Source: Deltaproteobacteria bacterium (lineage in GTDB: Bacteria > Desulfobacterota > Desulfobacteria > Desulfobacterales > JAABPS01). Taken from it: a stretch of DNA of 13,580 nucleotides. This document shows, one piece after another, positions 1 through 7,139 of the stretch. Position numbers and translations under genes: made by a program. The notes under the pieces are model-generated. The model had not been told where the DNA came from and did not search any database. It worked only from the letters and a program-made list of their open reading frames with translations. The first letter of the stretch is position 1. The number at the start of each line of letters is the position of its first letter. The stretch is taken from the NCBI GenBank assembly GCA_019309685.1, contig JAFDFT010000025.1:1-13580 (forward strand). The letters run 5' to 3'.

Positions 1-1560
1 CCCTGGTACCCCTGCGGCCTGATTACGCCTGAAGGACGGGCCGTCGGCGTAATGATTCCCGGCATCCCCGGCATGGTCATTGGCAGGAACGATTATTGTT
101 CCATAGGCGTAACCAACGCTTACGGAGATACCCAGGATCTATATGTTGAAACGATTGATCCCGGCAATCCGGATAGATACCTTGAAGGAACAAAATCATT
201 GCCATTTGAGATTATTGAGGAAACGCTCAAAATAAAAGACAAAGAAGCACCTCAGGGATTCAGGGAAGAGAAGATTAAGATAAAGCTTACAAAAAGAGGT
301 CCGGTTATTTCCGATGTAACACCGGATCTTAAAACCGACAAGGTTATCACCATGCGCTGGTCCATGTTTGAAAGCATGAGCCCTTCTCTGGGATTCAGGA
401 CATTGATTTCCGCCCAAAATGTGCAAGATATTCGGGAATCTCTAAGCAGTGTATCCACAATTATGCTTAATTTTGTATTTGCAGATACTCAAGGAAACAT
501 CGGGTGGCAGACATCTGGCAGAATCCCTATCCGATCAGGGGGAAACGGGCTTGTTCCTTTTGAAGTTAAAAGCAGCAGCGACAATTGGACCGGCTGGATC
601 CCTTTTAATGATATGCCTCACAGCTATAATCCTGAAAAAGGCTGGCTCGGTACATGCAATCATAAAATAATTAAAAGCGATTATCCATATTACTATTCCT
701 CTCATTTTTCACCCTCATATCGATATCGAAGGCTTAAAGAACTTCTGGACAGTCCTGGTGTTAAAACTGTTGACGACCACTGGCGATTTCAACGGGACAC
801 CATGAATCTGATGGCCAAACAGATAGCCCCCATAATGGAAAAGGCCCTGTCCGCTCACGAAGATACAAAAAAGATGGGCGAAGTACTTGCCCAATGGGAT
901 TTCATGGATGATCCGGATAAAGCCGGGCCCACCGTCTTTCAAGCCGTTTTCCGGGAGTTTGCTTTACTTACGTATCAGGATGAGTTGGGTGTAGAACTTG
1001 CAGAAGCCATGCTGAATGTCTGGTATTTCTGGCAGGAAAGACTCAACAGCATGATTTTGACCGGTGTTTCGCCATGGTTCGACAATGGTAACACGAAAGA
1101 CAAGAAAGAGAGTATGAATGATCTGTTTCATCAGGCCGCCCTTTCTGTAAAGGAAGAGCTTGGCGCTAAGTATGGAAAAAATCCGAAAGACTGGTTGTGG
1201 GGGAAAGCGCACCTGATGGAGTTTGTGAGCCCTATCAGAAGAAAAGGATTCGGCAAGGGATTTATAGGCGCGGGTTCTCACCCGGCACCCGGTTCTCAAG
1301 AAACACTATATCGGGGTTATTATAAATTTACCAAACCCTATAATGTTTACGTACCGGCCTCTCTTCGAATGGTTGCTGACCTGGGTGATAACGATAAGAT
1401 CCTGGCTGTTCTTCCGGGCGGTGTGTCCGGGCGTCTGTTTGACAAACATATGAAGGATCAGGTCAAACCGTACATGAATGGTGATAAGATGTACTGGTGG
1501 TTCAGTGACAGTGCAATAAAAGAACACGCTAAACATACACTTATCTTAAGTCCGCAATAG
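1..1560 (+). CDS. Penicillin acylase family protein (peptidase S45), 5' end missing
   Basis: This is the C-terminal part of an Ntn-hydrolase of the penicillin/acyl-homoserine-lactone/cephalosporin acylase family, which hydrolyses amide bonds and is usually exported and self-cleaved into two chains. The frame is open from base 1, so the Met at 52 is internal; 519 residues are visible of a family usually near 700-850. Numbering from base 1, I see the PGIPGMVIGRN block (about 20-30), the ADTQGNIGW and GRIPIR strands (about 161-178), the TCNHK segment whose Asn (about 220) matches the oxyanion-hole Asn of the family, the WLWGKAH motif (about 399-405) and a C-terminal LPGGVSG block (about 471-477). 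The nucleophile Ser that begins the beta chain, and any signal peptide, lie upstream of the window. Family assignment is secure; the substrate is unknown. The stop is TAG. Confidence 0.93.
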   Translation, partial: PWYPCGLITPEGRAVGVMIPGIPGMVIGRNDYCSIGVTNAYGDTQDLYVETIDPGNPDRYLEGTKSLPFEIIEETLKIKDKEAPQGFREEKIKIKLTKRGPVISDVTPDLKTDKVITMRWSMFESMSPSLGFRTLISAQNVQDIRESLSSVSTIMLNFVFADTQGNIGWQTSGRIPIRSGGNGLVPFEVKSSSDNWTGWIPFNDMPHSYNPEKGWLGTCNHKIIKSDYPYYYSSHFSPSYRYRRLKELLDSPGVKTVDDHWRFQRDTMNLMAKQIAPIMEKALSAHEDTKKMGEVLAQWDFMDDPDKAGPTVFQAVFREFALLTYQDELGVELAEAMLNVWYFWQERLNSMILTGVSPWFDNGNTKDKKESMNDLFHQAALSVKEELGAKYGKNPKDWLWGKAHLMEFVSPIRRKGFGKGFIGAGSHPAPGSQETLYRGYYKFTKPYNVYVPASLRMVADLGDNDKILAVLPGGVSGRLFDKHMKDQVKPYMNGDKMYWWFSDSAIKEHAKHTLILSPQ

Positions 1561-1655
1561 ACCGGACAGCCGAATCAACAATCTAACTAGTGCCCATCCA
1601 TTAATTCAGTTTTAAAAATGGGCGCCTAAAAGGGTTTCAAATTATAAATGAGTAA

Positions 1656-1685
1656 TTTTTCGTCCCGCCATATCGGGACGAAAAA
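1656..1685. repeat. Perfect 12-bp inverted repeat upstream of the FGGY kinase
   Basis: TTTTTCGTCCCG at 1656-1667 and CGGGACGAAAAA at 1674-1685 are exact reverse complements around a 6-base loop. The T run is on the 5' arm and the A run on the 3' arm, opposite to a rho-independent terminator, and no T tract follows. It may be an operator, a leader hairpin or a dispersed REP-like palindrome. It ends 43 bases before the preferred kinase start and 28 bases before its Shine-Dalgarno. Confidence 0.8.
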
Positions 1686-1713
1686 GAGCCATTTATGGAT
1701 GGAAACTAACTAT

Positions 1714-1719
1714 GGAGGA
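1714..1719 (+). promoter_or_regulatory. Shine-Dalgarno that sets the kinase start
   Basis: GGAGGA lies nine bases before the ATG at 1729. The in-frame ATG at 1648 has no comparable site and would translate through the hairpin at 1656-1685, adding 27 residues that do not look like the family's N-terminus. Confidence 0.75.
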
Positions 1720-1728
1720 TACGAACCA

Positions 1729-3309
1729 ATGCCGTCAAAAGAAGAAAAATACATACTGTCAATTGATATGGGCACATCAGGACCAAAATCCGCACTGGTG
1801 TCAACCAGGGGAGAAGTCCTTGATTTTGAGTTTGAGCCTGTAGAACTTATTCTCCTGCCCAATGTCGGCGCTGAGCAGCGTCCCGAAGACTGGTGGAATG
1901 CCATTTTAAATACATCCAAAAAAGTGCTTGGTAAAAAGCTGGTCCCTGTGGATGATATTGTGGCGGTTTGCTGTTCCACCCAATGGTCAGGAACCGTTGC
2001 CATTGATCAAAACGGAGACCATCTCATGAATGCCATCATTTGGATGGACTCCCGAGGCCACCCCTACATAGAAGAAATTACAGACGGTTTGATAAAGATT
2101 GAGGGCTATGAAGTCAGAAAAATGATGAAATGGCTGAAGCTCACGGGCGGAGCACCCGGCCATGCAGGAAAGGACCCGGTCGGGCATATCCTGTATATTA
2201 AAAATAAGCTCCCGGAAATTTATCAAAAAACATTTAAGTTTCTTGAACCCAAAGACTACATTAATCTTCGATTTACAGGCCAAATTGCTTCGGCCTTTGA
2301 CTCTGTTACTCTTCATTGGGTAACGGATAACAGAGATATACATAATATCGTATATAATGACAGTCTTATTAAACTGTCTACCATCGATAAAGACAAATTT
2401 CCTGTTCTGAAACATGCGACAGATGTGCTGGGTCCCATTAAAAAGGAAGTTGCGGAAGAACTGGGGCTTAATAAAGATGTGAAAGTGGTCATGGGCACGC
2501 CGGATGTCCAGTGTGCGGCCCTTGGTTCCGGTGCGGTCAGAGATTATGAATCGCATCTTTATATTGGCACGTCATCCTGGCTGACCTGCCATGTTCCCTT
2601 TAAGAAGACGGACATATTCCACAACATGGCATCTCTTCCCTCCGCCATCCCAGGAAAGTACTTTGTTGCCAACGAGCAGGATACCGCGGGCGGCTGCTTG
2701 AACTTTCTCAGGGATAATATCTTATACCACAAGGATGAGCTCCTTGCTGAAGCCCATAGTCCGGACGTGTTTAAAATATTTGACCAGATCGCGGAAAAGG
2801 TGCCTGCGGGTAGCGATAAATTGATTTTCACACCCTGGCTTTACGGTGAACGTACTCCTGTAGAGAGTCATACGCTTCGGGCCGGGCTGTATAATATGTC
2901 GCTTAACACCACACGGGAACATATGATCCGCGCCGTTTTAGAAGGGGTTGCGTATAACTCCAGATGGCTTCTCAAGTATGTAGAGAAGTTCATCAAACGA
3001 AAACTCGATACTATAAGCATGATCGGCGGCGGTGCCAGTTCTAACATATGGTGCCAGATCCACGCGGATGTGTTTAACCGAAACATCAAACAGGTAAAAG
3101 ACCCAATCCAGTCCAACGCCCGCGGCGCCGCGTTTCTCGCTGCAGTATCTCTTGGATACCTGACCTTTGATGATATTCCTGAACTTATCCAGGTCGAAAA
3201 CATTTACGAACCCAACCCGGAAAACCGAAAGATTTACGATGAACTCTTCAAGGAGTTCTTAAATATCTACAAACAGAATAAGGCGATGTATCATCGATTA
3301 AACAAATAG
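1729..3309 (+). CDS. FGGY-family carbohydrate kinase (xylulokinase-like)
   Basis: A cytoplasmic sugar or polyol kinase with the actin-like ATPase fold, transferring the ATP gamma-phosphate to a carbohydrate; the exact sugar cannot be read from sequence. From the ATG at 1729 it is 526 residues, normal for FGGY kinases (about 480-550). The N-terminal phosphate-binding motif IDMGTSGPKSAL is at about 12-23, the WMDSRG substrate-side motif at about 105-110, and GTPDVQCAALGSG at about 256-268 carries the probable catalytic Asp259. A C-terminal adenosine-binding motif, IGGGASSNIWCQ, is at about 432-443, and the RGAAFLAAV helix follows. The start was chosen because GGAGGA sits nine bases upstream and the protein then opens directly on the first beta strand; an ATG at 1648 is the alternative. 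The iron-sulfur gene follows after 16 bases, suggesting co-transcription. The stop is TAG. Confidence 0.93.
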   Translation: MPSKEEKYILSIDMGTSGPKSALVSTRGEVLDFEFEPVELILLPNVGAEQRPEDWWNAILNTSKKVLGKKLVPVDDIVAVCCSTQWSGTVAIDQNGDHLMNAIIWMDSRGHPYIEEITDGLIKIEGYEVRKMMKWLKLTGGAPGHAGKDPVGHILYIKNKLPEIYQKTFKFLEPKDYINLRFTGQIASAFDSVTLHWVTDNRDIHNIVYNDSLIKLSTIDKDKFPVLKHATDVLGPIKKEVAEELGLNKDVKVVMGTPDVQCAALGSGAVRDYESHLYIGTSSWLTCHVPFKKTDIFHNMASLPSAIPGKYFVANEQDTAGGCLNFLRDNILYHKDELLAEAHSPDVFKIFDQIAEKVPAGSDKLIFTPWLYGERTPVESHTLRAGLYNMSLNTTREHMIRAVLEGVAYNSRWLLKYVEKFIKRKLDTISMIGGGASSNIWCQIHADVFNRNIKQVKDPIQSNARGAAFLAAVSLGYLTFDDIPELIQVENIYEPNPENRKIYDELFKEFLNIYKQNKAMYHRLNK

Positions 3310-3325
3310 TGAAAAGGAGGTCAAT

Positions 3326-3586
3326 GTGCCTGATATATATGAAAGGCTTCGCGAAAGGCTCGATAAATTTCCTCAAGGATTTCCGAAGACTGAAAGTGGT
3401 GTGGAATTAGAAATTTTGCAGCGTCTTTTTTCTCCGGATGAAGCTGAAATTATGTTTGCGTTGCGCCCTTACCCGGAACTGGTTTCTATCGTGGCAGAAA
3501 GAATGAACCGGAATGAAACAGAATTAGGAGATATCCTTTACGATATGTCAAAAAAGGGATTGATCTTGCGTTACAAAGCATCGTAG
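3326..3586 (+). CDS. N-terminal winged-helix-like part of a split 4Fe-4S protein
   Basis: An 86-residue ORF starting with GTG, with a strong AAGGAGG at 3314-3320 five bases upstream. It begins 17 bases after the kinase's last base. Its body, roughly residues 25-82 (ELEILQRLF, then YPELVSIVAERM, then LGDILYDMSKKGLILR), reads as a small helical winged-helix domain. As far as I recall, deltaproteobacterial ferredoxin-type proteins carry such a domain fused to the segment that here lies downstream in the same frame. The reading frame is stopped by TAG at 3584-3586 and continues as AEIYYF and then the next CDS. I regard this as the first part of one gene of about 359 codons, not as a stand-alone gene. 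A free-standing small protein remains possible. Confidence 0.6.
   Translation: MPDIYERLRERLDKFPQGFPKTESGVELEILQRLFSPDEAEIMFALRPYPELVSIVAERMNRNETELGDILYDMSKKGLILRYKAS
3584..3586 (+). other. In-frame amber codon interrupting the 4Fe-4S gene
   Basis: The TAG is in the same frame as both flanking coding segments, with six sense codons (A-E-I-Y-Y-F) between it and the next Met at 3605. No frameshift is needed to join the two parts. At least four intact genes in this window end in TAG, so amber is an ordinary stop codon in this genome. Confidence 0.85.
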
Positions 3587-3604
3587 GCCGAGATTTACTA
3601 TTTC

Positions 3605-4405
3605 ATGGCACCCTGGGTAGTGGGAATATGGGAATTTCAGCTAAATAATTTAAACCAGGAAAATATCAAGTTATATGAGAAATATTTTGAAGAAGGATTG
3701 ATACCGGCAAATAAAAAGAAAAATGTTGCCGGATTCAGAGCTATACCCATAGAGGCGGAAATAAAGGAAAACTCACAAGTTCAGCCGTATGAAAAGATAT
3801 CCGAAATAATCGAAGCAAACAGCAAATTCGCCGTTGCGAATTGTATTTGCCGTAAGGAAGCAAGGCTGATGGGCGAAGGATGTGATAAGATTCTGGAGAG
3901 TTGTCTGTCTTTCGGAATGGCAGCGGATTTTTACATCGAAAATGGAATGGCTAGAGAAATATCAAAGGAAGAAGCGTTGCAGGTAATTAAAAAAGCGGAA
4001 GAAGACGGGCTTGTCCATTTTTCTTCGAATCATGCGGAAGACAAAATATTTATATGCAATTGCTGCAGCTGCTGCTGCAAAGCTTTAGCAAATATCACAA
4101 AGCATGATAATTTTGGAGTCATCGCCCAATCAAATTACTATGCTGTATCAGATGAAGAAACATGCACTGCCTGTGAAGAGTGCATTGACCGGTGCCAGGT
4201 ATTTGCCATACAGATGGAAAATGAGCTTGCTGTGATAGACAGAGACAAATGTATTGGATGCGGCCTTTGTGTATCCACCTGCCCATCAGATTCGATCTCT
4301 ATGGTCCACAAGGAACCTGACGCGACATCTCCGATCTTCGCAGATGGAAATGAGCTGATGCAGGCATCAGCAAATGACACAAACAAAGAATTTCCTTTTG
4401 AATAG
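3605..4405 (+). CDS. 4Fe-4S ferredoxin-type protein, C-terminal part of the split gene
   Basis: A cysteine-rich, probably cytoplasmic, electron-transfer or redox-sensing protein of unknown partner. In the 266 residues counted from the Met at 3605, Cys80, Cys82, Cys93 and Cys100 form one cluster-like set, and C151-N-C-C-S-C-C-C158 is an unusual dense cysteine run. Two classical ferredoxin motifs follow: Cys187/190/193/197 and Cys216/219/222/226, the latter ending in CP. The two ferredoxin motifs predict two [4Fe-4S] clusters; the ligand role of the earlier cysteines is my inference. The ATG at 3605 has no Shine-Dalgarno (only GAG twelve bases upstream), and the in-frame codons before it look coding, so this is unlikely to be a true start. 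Function and redox partner are unknown. The stop is TAG. Confidence 0.8.
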   Translation: MAPWVVGIWEFQLNNLNQENIKLYEKYFEEGLIPANKKKNVAGFRAIPIEAEIKENSQVQPYEKISEIIEANSKFAVANCICRKEARLMGEGCDKILESCLSFGMAADFYIENGMAREISKEEALQVIKKAEEDGLVHFSSNHAEDKIFICNCCSCCCKALANITKHDNFGVIAQSNYYAVSDEETCTACEECIDRCQVFAIQMENELAVIDRDKCIGCGLCVSTCPSDSISMVHKEPDATSPIFADGNELMQASANDTNKEFPFE

Positions 4406-4430
4406 AATTGTCGAATTTTTGAAACAATTC
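4405..4430. terminator. Weak hairpin between convergent genes
   Basis: GAATTGT at 4405-4411 pairs with ACAATTC at 4424-4430 (7 bp, 12-base loop), followed on the plus strand by ATTTT. It overlaps the last base of the iron-sulfur gene stop and the stop of the PIN gene, so it could act weakly in both directions. The stem is short and AT-rich. Confidence 0.3.
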
Positions 4431-4956
4431 ATTTTAATCCCTGTCCGGTTATTAAATTTTGAGACCCCAGCTTTAAAGCATCTTGAAAGAATTTTTCTGT
4501 AAACTGCCTCCTTAGTTTTTGTTGCAGTCCTGTCTTCTTAAGCATCTTTTCAAATGAAATCCCATTTTCTGAACACTCAATCATAGCGAGCGCCTTAATC
4601 GCCGCTGCGTCAGAAGAACAAAAAAATGTATCCGGTAATTTTTTATGCATTATCAGAGCTAAAGATTCATTCTCACCATCATGAAGACTTTCAACAAATA
4701 CACTATCGAACGTGTTTAAAAATACGGCAATTTCATCCTGAGTCGCTGAAAATTCCTTTATTTTACCTTCAGTGATGAGTCTCTTCAAATTAATTGGTCC
4801 GGGAATACTGCCTTCTTTTTTGGAGTAAAAGAGGGACTCCGTATGAGCCACAATTGAAGAAACACTGATTTCTACCTTATCAATTAGTTTTTCCCATATC
4901 CCAAGTTCATGAGCTTCAATAATGATATTCGAATCAACTAACACGCACTTCAGCAT
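4429..4956 (-). CDS. PIN-domain ribonuclease-like protein (putative toxin)
   Basis: A 175-residue protein with the layout of a PIN-fold Mg2+-dependent RNase, as in VapC-type toxins and DUF3368-like proteins. Counting from the ATG at 4956, VLVDSN carries Asp8, HTES carries Glu40, the GENESLAL block carries Glu95 and Glu97, and CSSDAAAIKAL carries Asp116; these acidic residues match the usual metal-binding set. The start at 4956 is preferred over an upstream ATG at 5013 because it begins on the first PIN strand and has GAGG about seven bases before it. It lies inside the 3' end of the XRE/ImmA-IrrE gene: 23 bases overlap in a different frame, so the two are probably translationally coupled. PIN identity is a motif reading; toxicity and RNA target are inferred. 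The stop is TGA. Confidence 0.8.
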   Translation of the reverse strand: MLKCVLVDSNIIIEAHELGIWEKLIDKVEISVSSIVAHTESLFYSKKEGSIPGPINLKRLITEGKIKEFSATQDEIAVFLNTFDSVFVESLHDGENESLALIMHKKLPDTFFCSSDAAAIKALAMIECSENGISFEKMLKKTGLQQKLRRQFTEKFFQDALKLGSQNLITGQGLK

Positions 4957-6067
4957 CAGAGCCCTCGTTGTCATCAAACCCGTATTCCTTGAGAGTATCC
5001 GGCAAATCAACAAGGCTCGTGTCTAATAATTCACTCAGTTTGGTCCGCGATAAATTTCCTTTCTTAAATGCAATAACAGCCAGCCTTACAAATCTTTCGG
5101 GAATCTCCGGAGGCGGCCACCAGCGCCCTGACATTGACGCGCGATCTATGTTCTTAAACTTGGGATCTTCTAAAGTCTTATCCAACATCTTTTGGGTGAT
5201 TCGTTTCATATTCAAAAGTCGATAAAGCAGGGCACTTGTGGAAACTCCGAAATTTCTCGCGATTCCGATAAGGTTTGTGTAGGATATTCTATTTTTTTTC
5301 AGGTGTTTGTTAAATTCGATGGTTAAAGCTTCATTTGGTAAAAGTAAGGCCGAAGCAAATGCATTGGCTATTTTTTCTATTCGATCCCAAAGCCCTTTTT
5401 TTCGATGAATCATTGCCGGAGGTATGGAGTTCCAGGTAATTAGATGGAAGAGTTCATGCGCGAAATTATAATTTCGCCGCCATGGTGCCTCATTTGAGTT
5501 TATCAGGATAGCGGGTCCGAATTTTCCTATGGTAGATGCCGCGGAACCATCTTCCATTTGTAAATACCATATCTTTACTCCAAACACGTCTTCGAGTGTT
5601 TTCCCAAGAACTTCAGCCGGCCGCTCCCCTAAATTGAATTCATTTCTAATCTCCATGGCCATCTGATCTGCTGTTTCAAAATTCAAAGAATCAGGATTAA
5701 TATGCTTTTGTGGAAATATTCTGCTAACCTCCATTTCGCTAAGCTTTTCTAGCAATGCATACCTTCTGCATCTTTTGATAAAGACAGCTTCCTTGGTCTC
5801 CTTCTGATTTTTTGGAGTCTGCCGCCATAAAATGGCCGGCTCTTTTTCGGGTTTTTCCTCTTGAAGCAAATCATTAACATTTACAGCCAAGGCGTTAGCC
5901 AGTTCTGAGAGCTCCCAAGCCTTAATCTCGCGTTCGTTCCTTTCAATCTGGGAAATTGTTTCAGAAGAACTAAACCCCATATGAACCGCTAGCTCTTTTT
6001 GAGTTAATTTCATACGCTTCCTAAACTCCTGAACACGCTTACCTAATATGTTCGTAGAGATTTTCAT
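4934..6067 (-). CDS. XRE-family HTH and ImmA/IrrE (COG2856) metallopeptidase fusion
   Basis: A two-domain regulator-protease of 377 residues. The N-terminus (about 8-63) is an XRE/Cro-type helix-turn-helix, with LTQKELAVHMG and SETISQIERNEREI as the recognition segments. The middle holds an ImmA/IrrE-type zinc peptidase core: NFAHELFHLITW with HELFH at 204-208 (HEXXH) and the following helix IEKIANAFASALLLP supplying the likely third ligand Glu231. The C-terminus (about 305-370) is the basic/helical tail seen in this family. Known relatives sense stress and cleave a partner repressor (ImmA) or activate a damage response (IrrE). The start at 6067 follows a purine-rich G run; an in-frame TTG at 6088 would fall inside the operator and is less likely. 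It probably represses its own promoter and controls the overlapping PIN gene. The substrate is unknown. Confidence 0.9.
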   Translation of the reverse strand: MKISTNILGKRVQEFRKRMKLTQKELAVHMGFSSSETISQIERNEREIKAWELSELANALAVNVNDLLQEEKPEKEPAILWRQTPKNQKETKEAVFIKRCRRYALLEKLSEMEVSRIFPQKHINPDSLNFETADQMAMEIRNEFNLGERPAEVLGKTLEDVFGVKIWYLQMEDGSAASTIGKFGPAILINSNEAPWRRNYNFAHELFHLITWNSIPPAMIHRKKGLWDRIEKIANAFASALLLPNEALTIEFNKHLKKNRISYTNLIGIARNFGVSTSALLYRLLNMKRITQKMLDKTLEDPKFKNIDRASMSGRWWPPPEIPERFVRLAVIAFKKGNLSRTKLSELLDTSLVDLPDTLKEYGFDDNEGSDAEVRVS

Positions 6068-6086
6068 CTTCCCCCCTTCTAAATTC

Positions 6087-6105
6087 AATCAAGATTTTCT
6101 TGATT
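6087..6105. promoter_or_regulatory. Perfect palindromic operator candidate for the XRE/PIN module
   Basis: AATCAAGA at 6087-6094 and TCTTGATT at 6098-6105 are exact reverse complements with a 3-base spacer, typical of a dimeric XRE-family site. It lies 20-38 bases upstream of the ATG at 6067, in the probable 5' untranslated or early transcribed region. Confidence 0.6.
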
Positions 6106-6136
6106 TTTTAATAAAACTTAACATATTTTATTTAAA

Positions 6137-6153
6137 AGTCAAGAAAATATTGT
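6137..6153. promoter_or_regulatory. Second, degenerate operator overlapping a -35 element
   Basis: TCAAGA at 6139-6144, a 3-base spacer and TATTGT at 6148-6153 repeat the layout of the site at 6087-6105, with four of six matches in the second half. Centres are 50 bases apart, near five helical turns. On the minus strand, 6142-6137 reads TTGACT, a good -35 box; the -10 (TAAGTT, 16-base spacing) is poor. The promoter call is tentative. Confidence 0.45.
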
Positions 6154-6265
6154 TTTTATTTCACTGTAAAAAAGAAAGAGTTTAAGGCAATTTTAAAGGA
6201 TATGCCCTTATAATGCTTTGAAATAATGACTATAAAATACAATCCATAGCGATGGCCATCAATAC

Positions 6266-6304
6266 AAAAACCCCTTTCCTCATTTGCAGAGAAAAGGGGT
6301 TTTT
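6266..6304 (-). terminator. Strong rho-independent terminator after the MBL hydrolase gene
   Basis: A 16-base arm at 6266-6281 pairs with 6289-6304 with one mismatch around a 7-base loop. Both arms end in five A or five T residues, so it can work in either direction. It begins 16 bases past the MBL gene stop and insulates that gene from the XRE/PIN module. Confidence 0.9.
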
Positions 6305-6320
6305 AAAGATACCCTTTACG

Positions 6321-7025
6321 TTAAATAACCACACTTTCACCCACGGAAGGACTAAGAACTTTCACGCGAGGCGTTTTTATACTGCACTGTTTTATGAAAT
6401 CATCTGCTGTTTGGGCGATAATGGGAAATGACGCAAAATGAATTGGAATGGCCACTTTTGGATTAATCAATCTCACCGCCTCACTGGCTTGTTCAGCATC
6501 CATGGTAAATACACCCCCAATGGGTAAAATGGCCACATCCATGGGATACACTTTCGCGAAAAGTTCCATATCTCCGAAAAGACATGTGTCACCAGCGTGG
6601 TAAATGGTGGTTCCATCAGATGCCTTTACAATGGTTCCAAGAGCACAGGCTGTATCTGAAGAGTGAAAGGCCGGTGTTGTAACTACCTTAACCCAATCAA
6701 ATTCAACACCACCGCCAACCATATAGCCCATACCGAAATTCACCACCTGATCGTTGTTAAAACCCTCTTCTACCAGCCGTCTTACGCTCTGAACCGGACC
6801 GCCTAGCAACGCCCCAGTTTTATTGCAAATTGCAACGGCTGAGGCCACATGATCAGCATGGTCATGGCTAAAAAGCACCAGATCCGCCTTTTCGATACCG
6901 TCTAATCCGATCGGGCAGGCAGGATTTCCATCATCTTTGGTCCATGGGTCAAAAAGAATCACTTTTCCGTCTGATGTAGTGAATTCCACAAACGCATGAC
7001 CTAACCATCTAATTTTACCAGCCAT
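6321..7025 (-). CDS. MBL-fold metal-dependent hydrolase (UlaG/UPF0173-like)
   Basis: A 234-residue cytoplasmic metallo-beta-lactamase-fold hydrolase close to the UPF0173/UlaG-like group, whose physiological substrate is generally unknown. The signature SHDHADH gives His54, Asp55, His56, Asp58 and His59. TPAFHSS gives His121, the HAGDT motif gives His143 and Asp146, and PIHFASF gives His196, so a full binuclear metal site is present. The length is normal for the family (about 220-240). The ATG at 7025 has GGAGG five to six bases upstream. A plausible minus-strand promoter lies at 7124-7096 (TTGTAT, 17-base spacer, TATTTA), but its -10 is weak. A strong terminator at 6266-6304 follows. It reads as a single-gene transcript, or as the last gene after the small HTH gene 114 bases upstream. 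The stop is TAA. Confidence 0.92.
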   Translation of the reverse strand: MAGKIRWLGHAFVEFTTSDGKVILFDPWTKDDGNPACPIGLDGIEKADLVLFSHDHADHVASAVAICNKTGALLGGPVQSVRRLVEEGFNNDQVVNFGMGYMVGGGVEFDWVKVVTTPAFHSSDTACALGTIVKASDGTTIYHAGDTCLFGDMELFAKVYPMDVAILPIGGVFTMDAEQASEAVRLINPKVAIPIHFASFPIIAQTADDFIKQCSIKTPRVKVLSPSVGESVVI

Positions 7026-7139
7026 ATCTACCTCCTTATAGTTGAAAATATTTTTTTATTGGCTCGTCTGTTTTTTAGAGATGCTCTATAAAAAATAAAT
7101 ATCTAAACTCTGATTAAAATACAAGCCTGGATACAAATA

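Noticed and set aside
1592..1623. GCCCAT/ATGGGC inverted repeat with a 20-base loop after the acylase stop, as a terminator or insertion-sequence end.
   Set aside because: Only six pairs, a long loop and no T tract; no matching second end was found.
1987..2556. Minus-strand 189-codon open frame inside the FGGY kinase.
   Set aside because: It overlaps conserved kinase motifs and has no independent coding signal.
4054..4082. CTGC-rich tandem-looking run inside the iron-sulfur gene.
   Set aside because: It is explained by the cysteine-rich codons of the C-N-C-C-S-C-C-C motif.
6251..6260. 10-base palindrome GATGGCCATC upstream of the MBL terminator.
   Set aside because: It is short and isolated, with no second copy and no promoter nearby.
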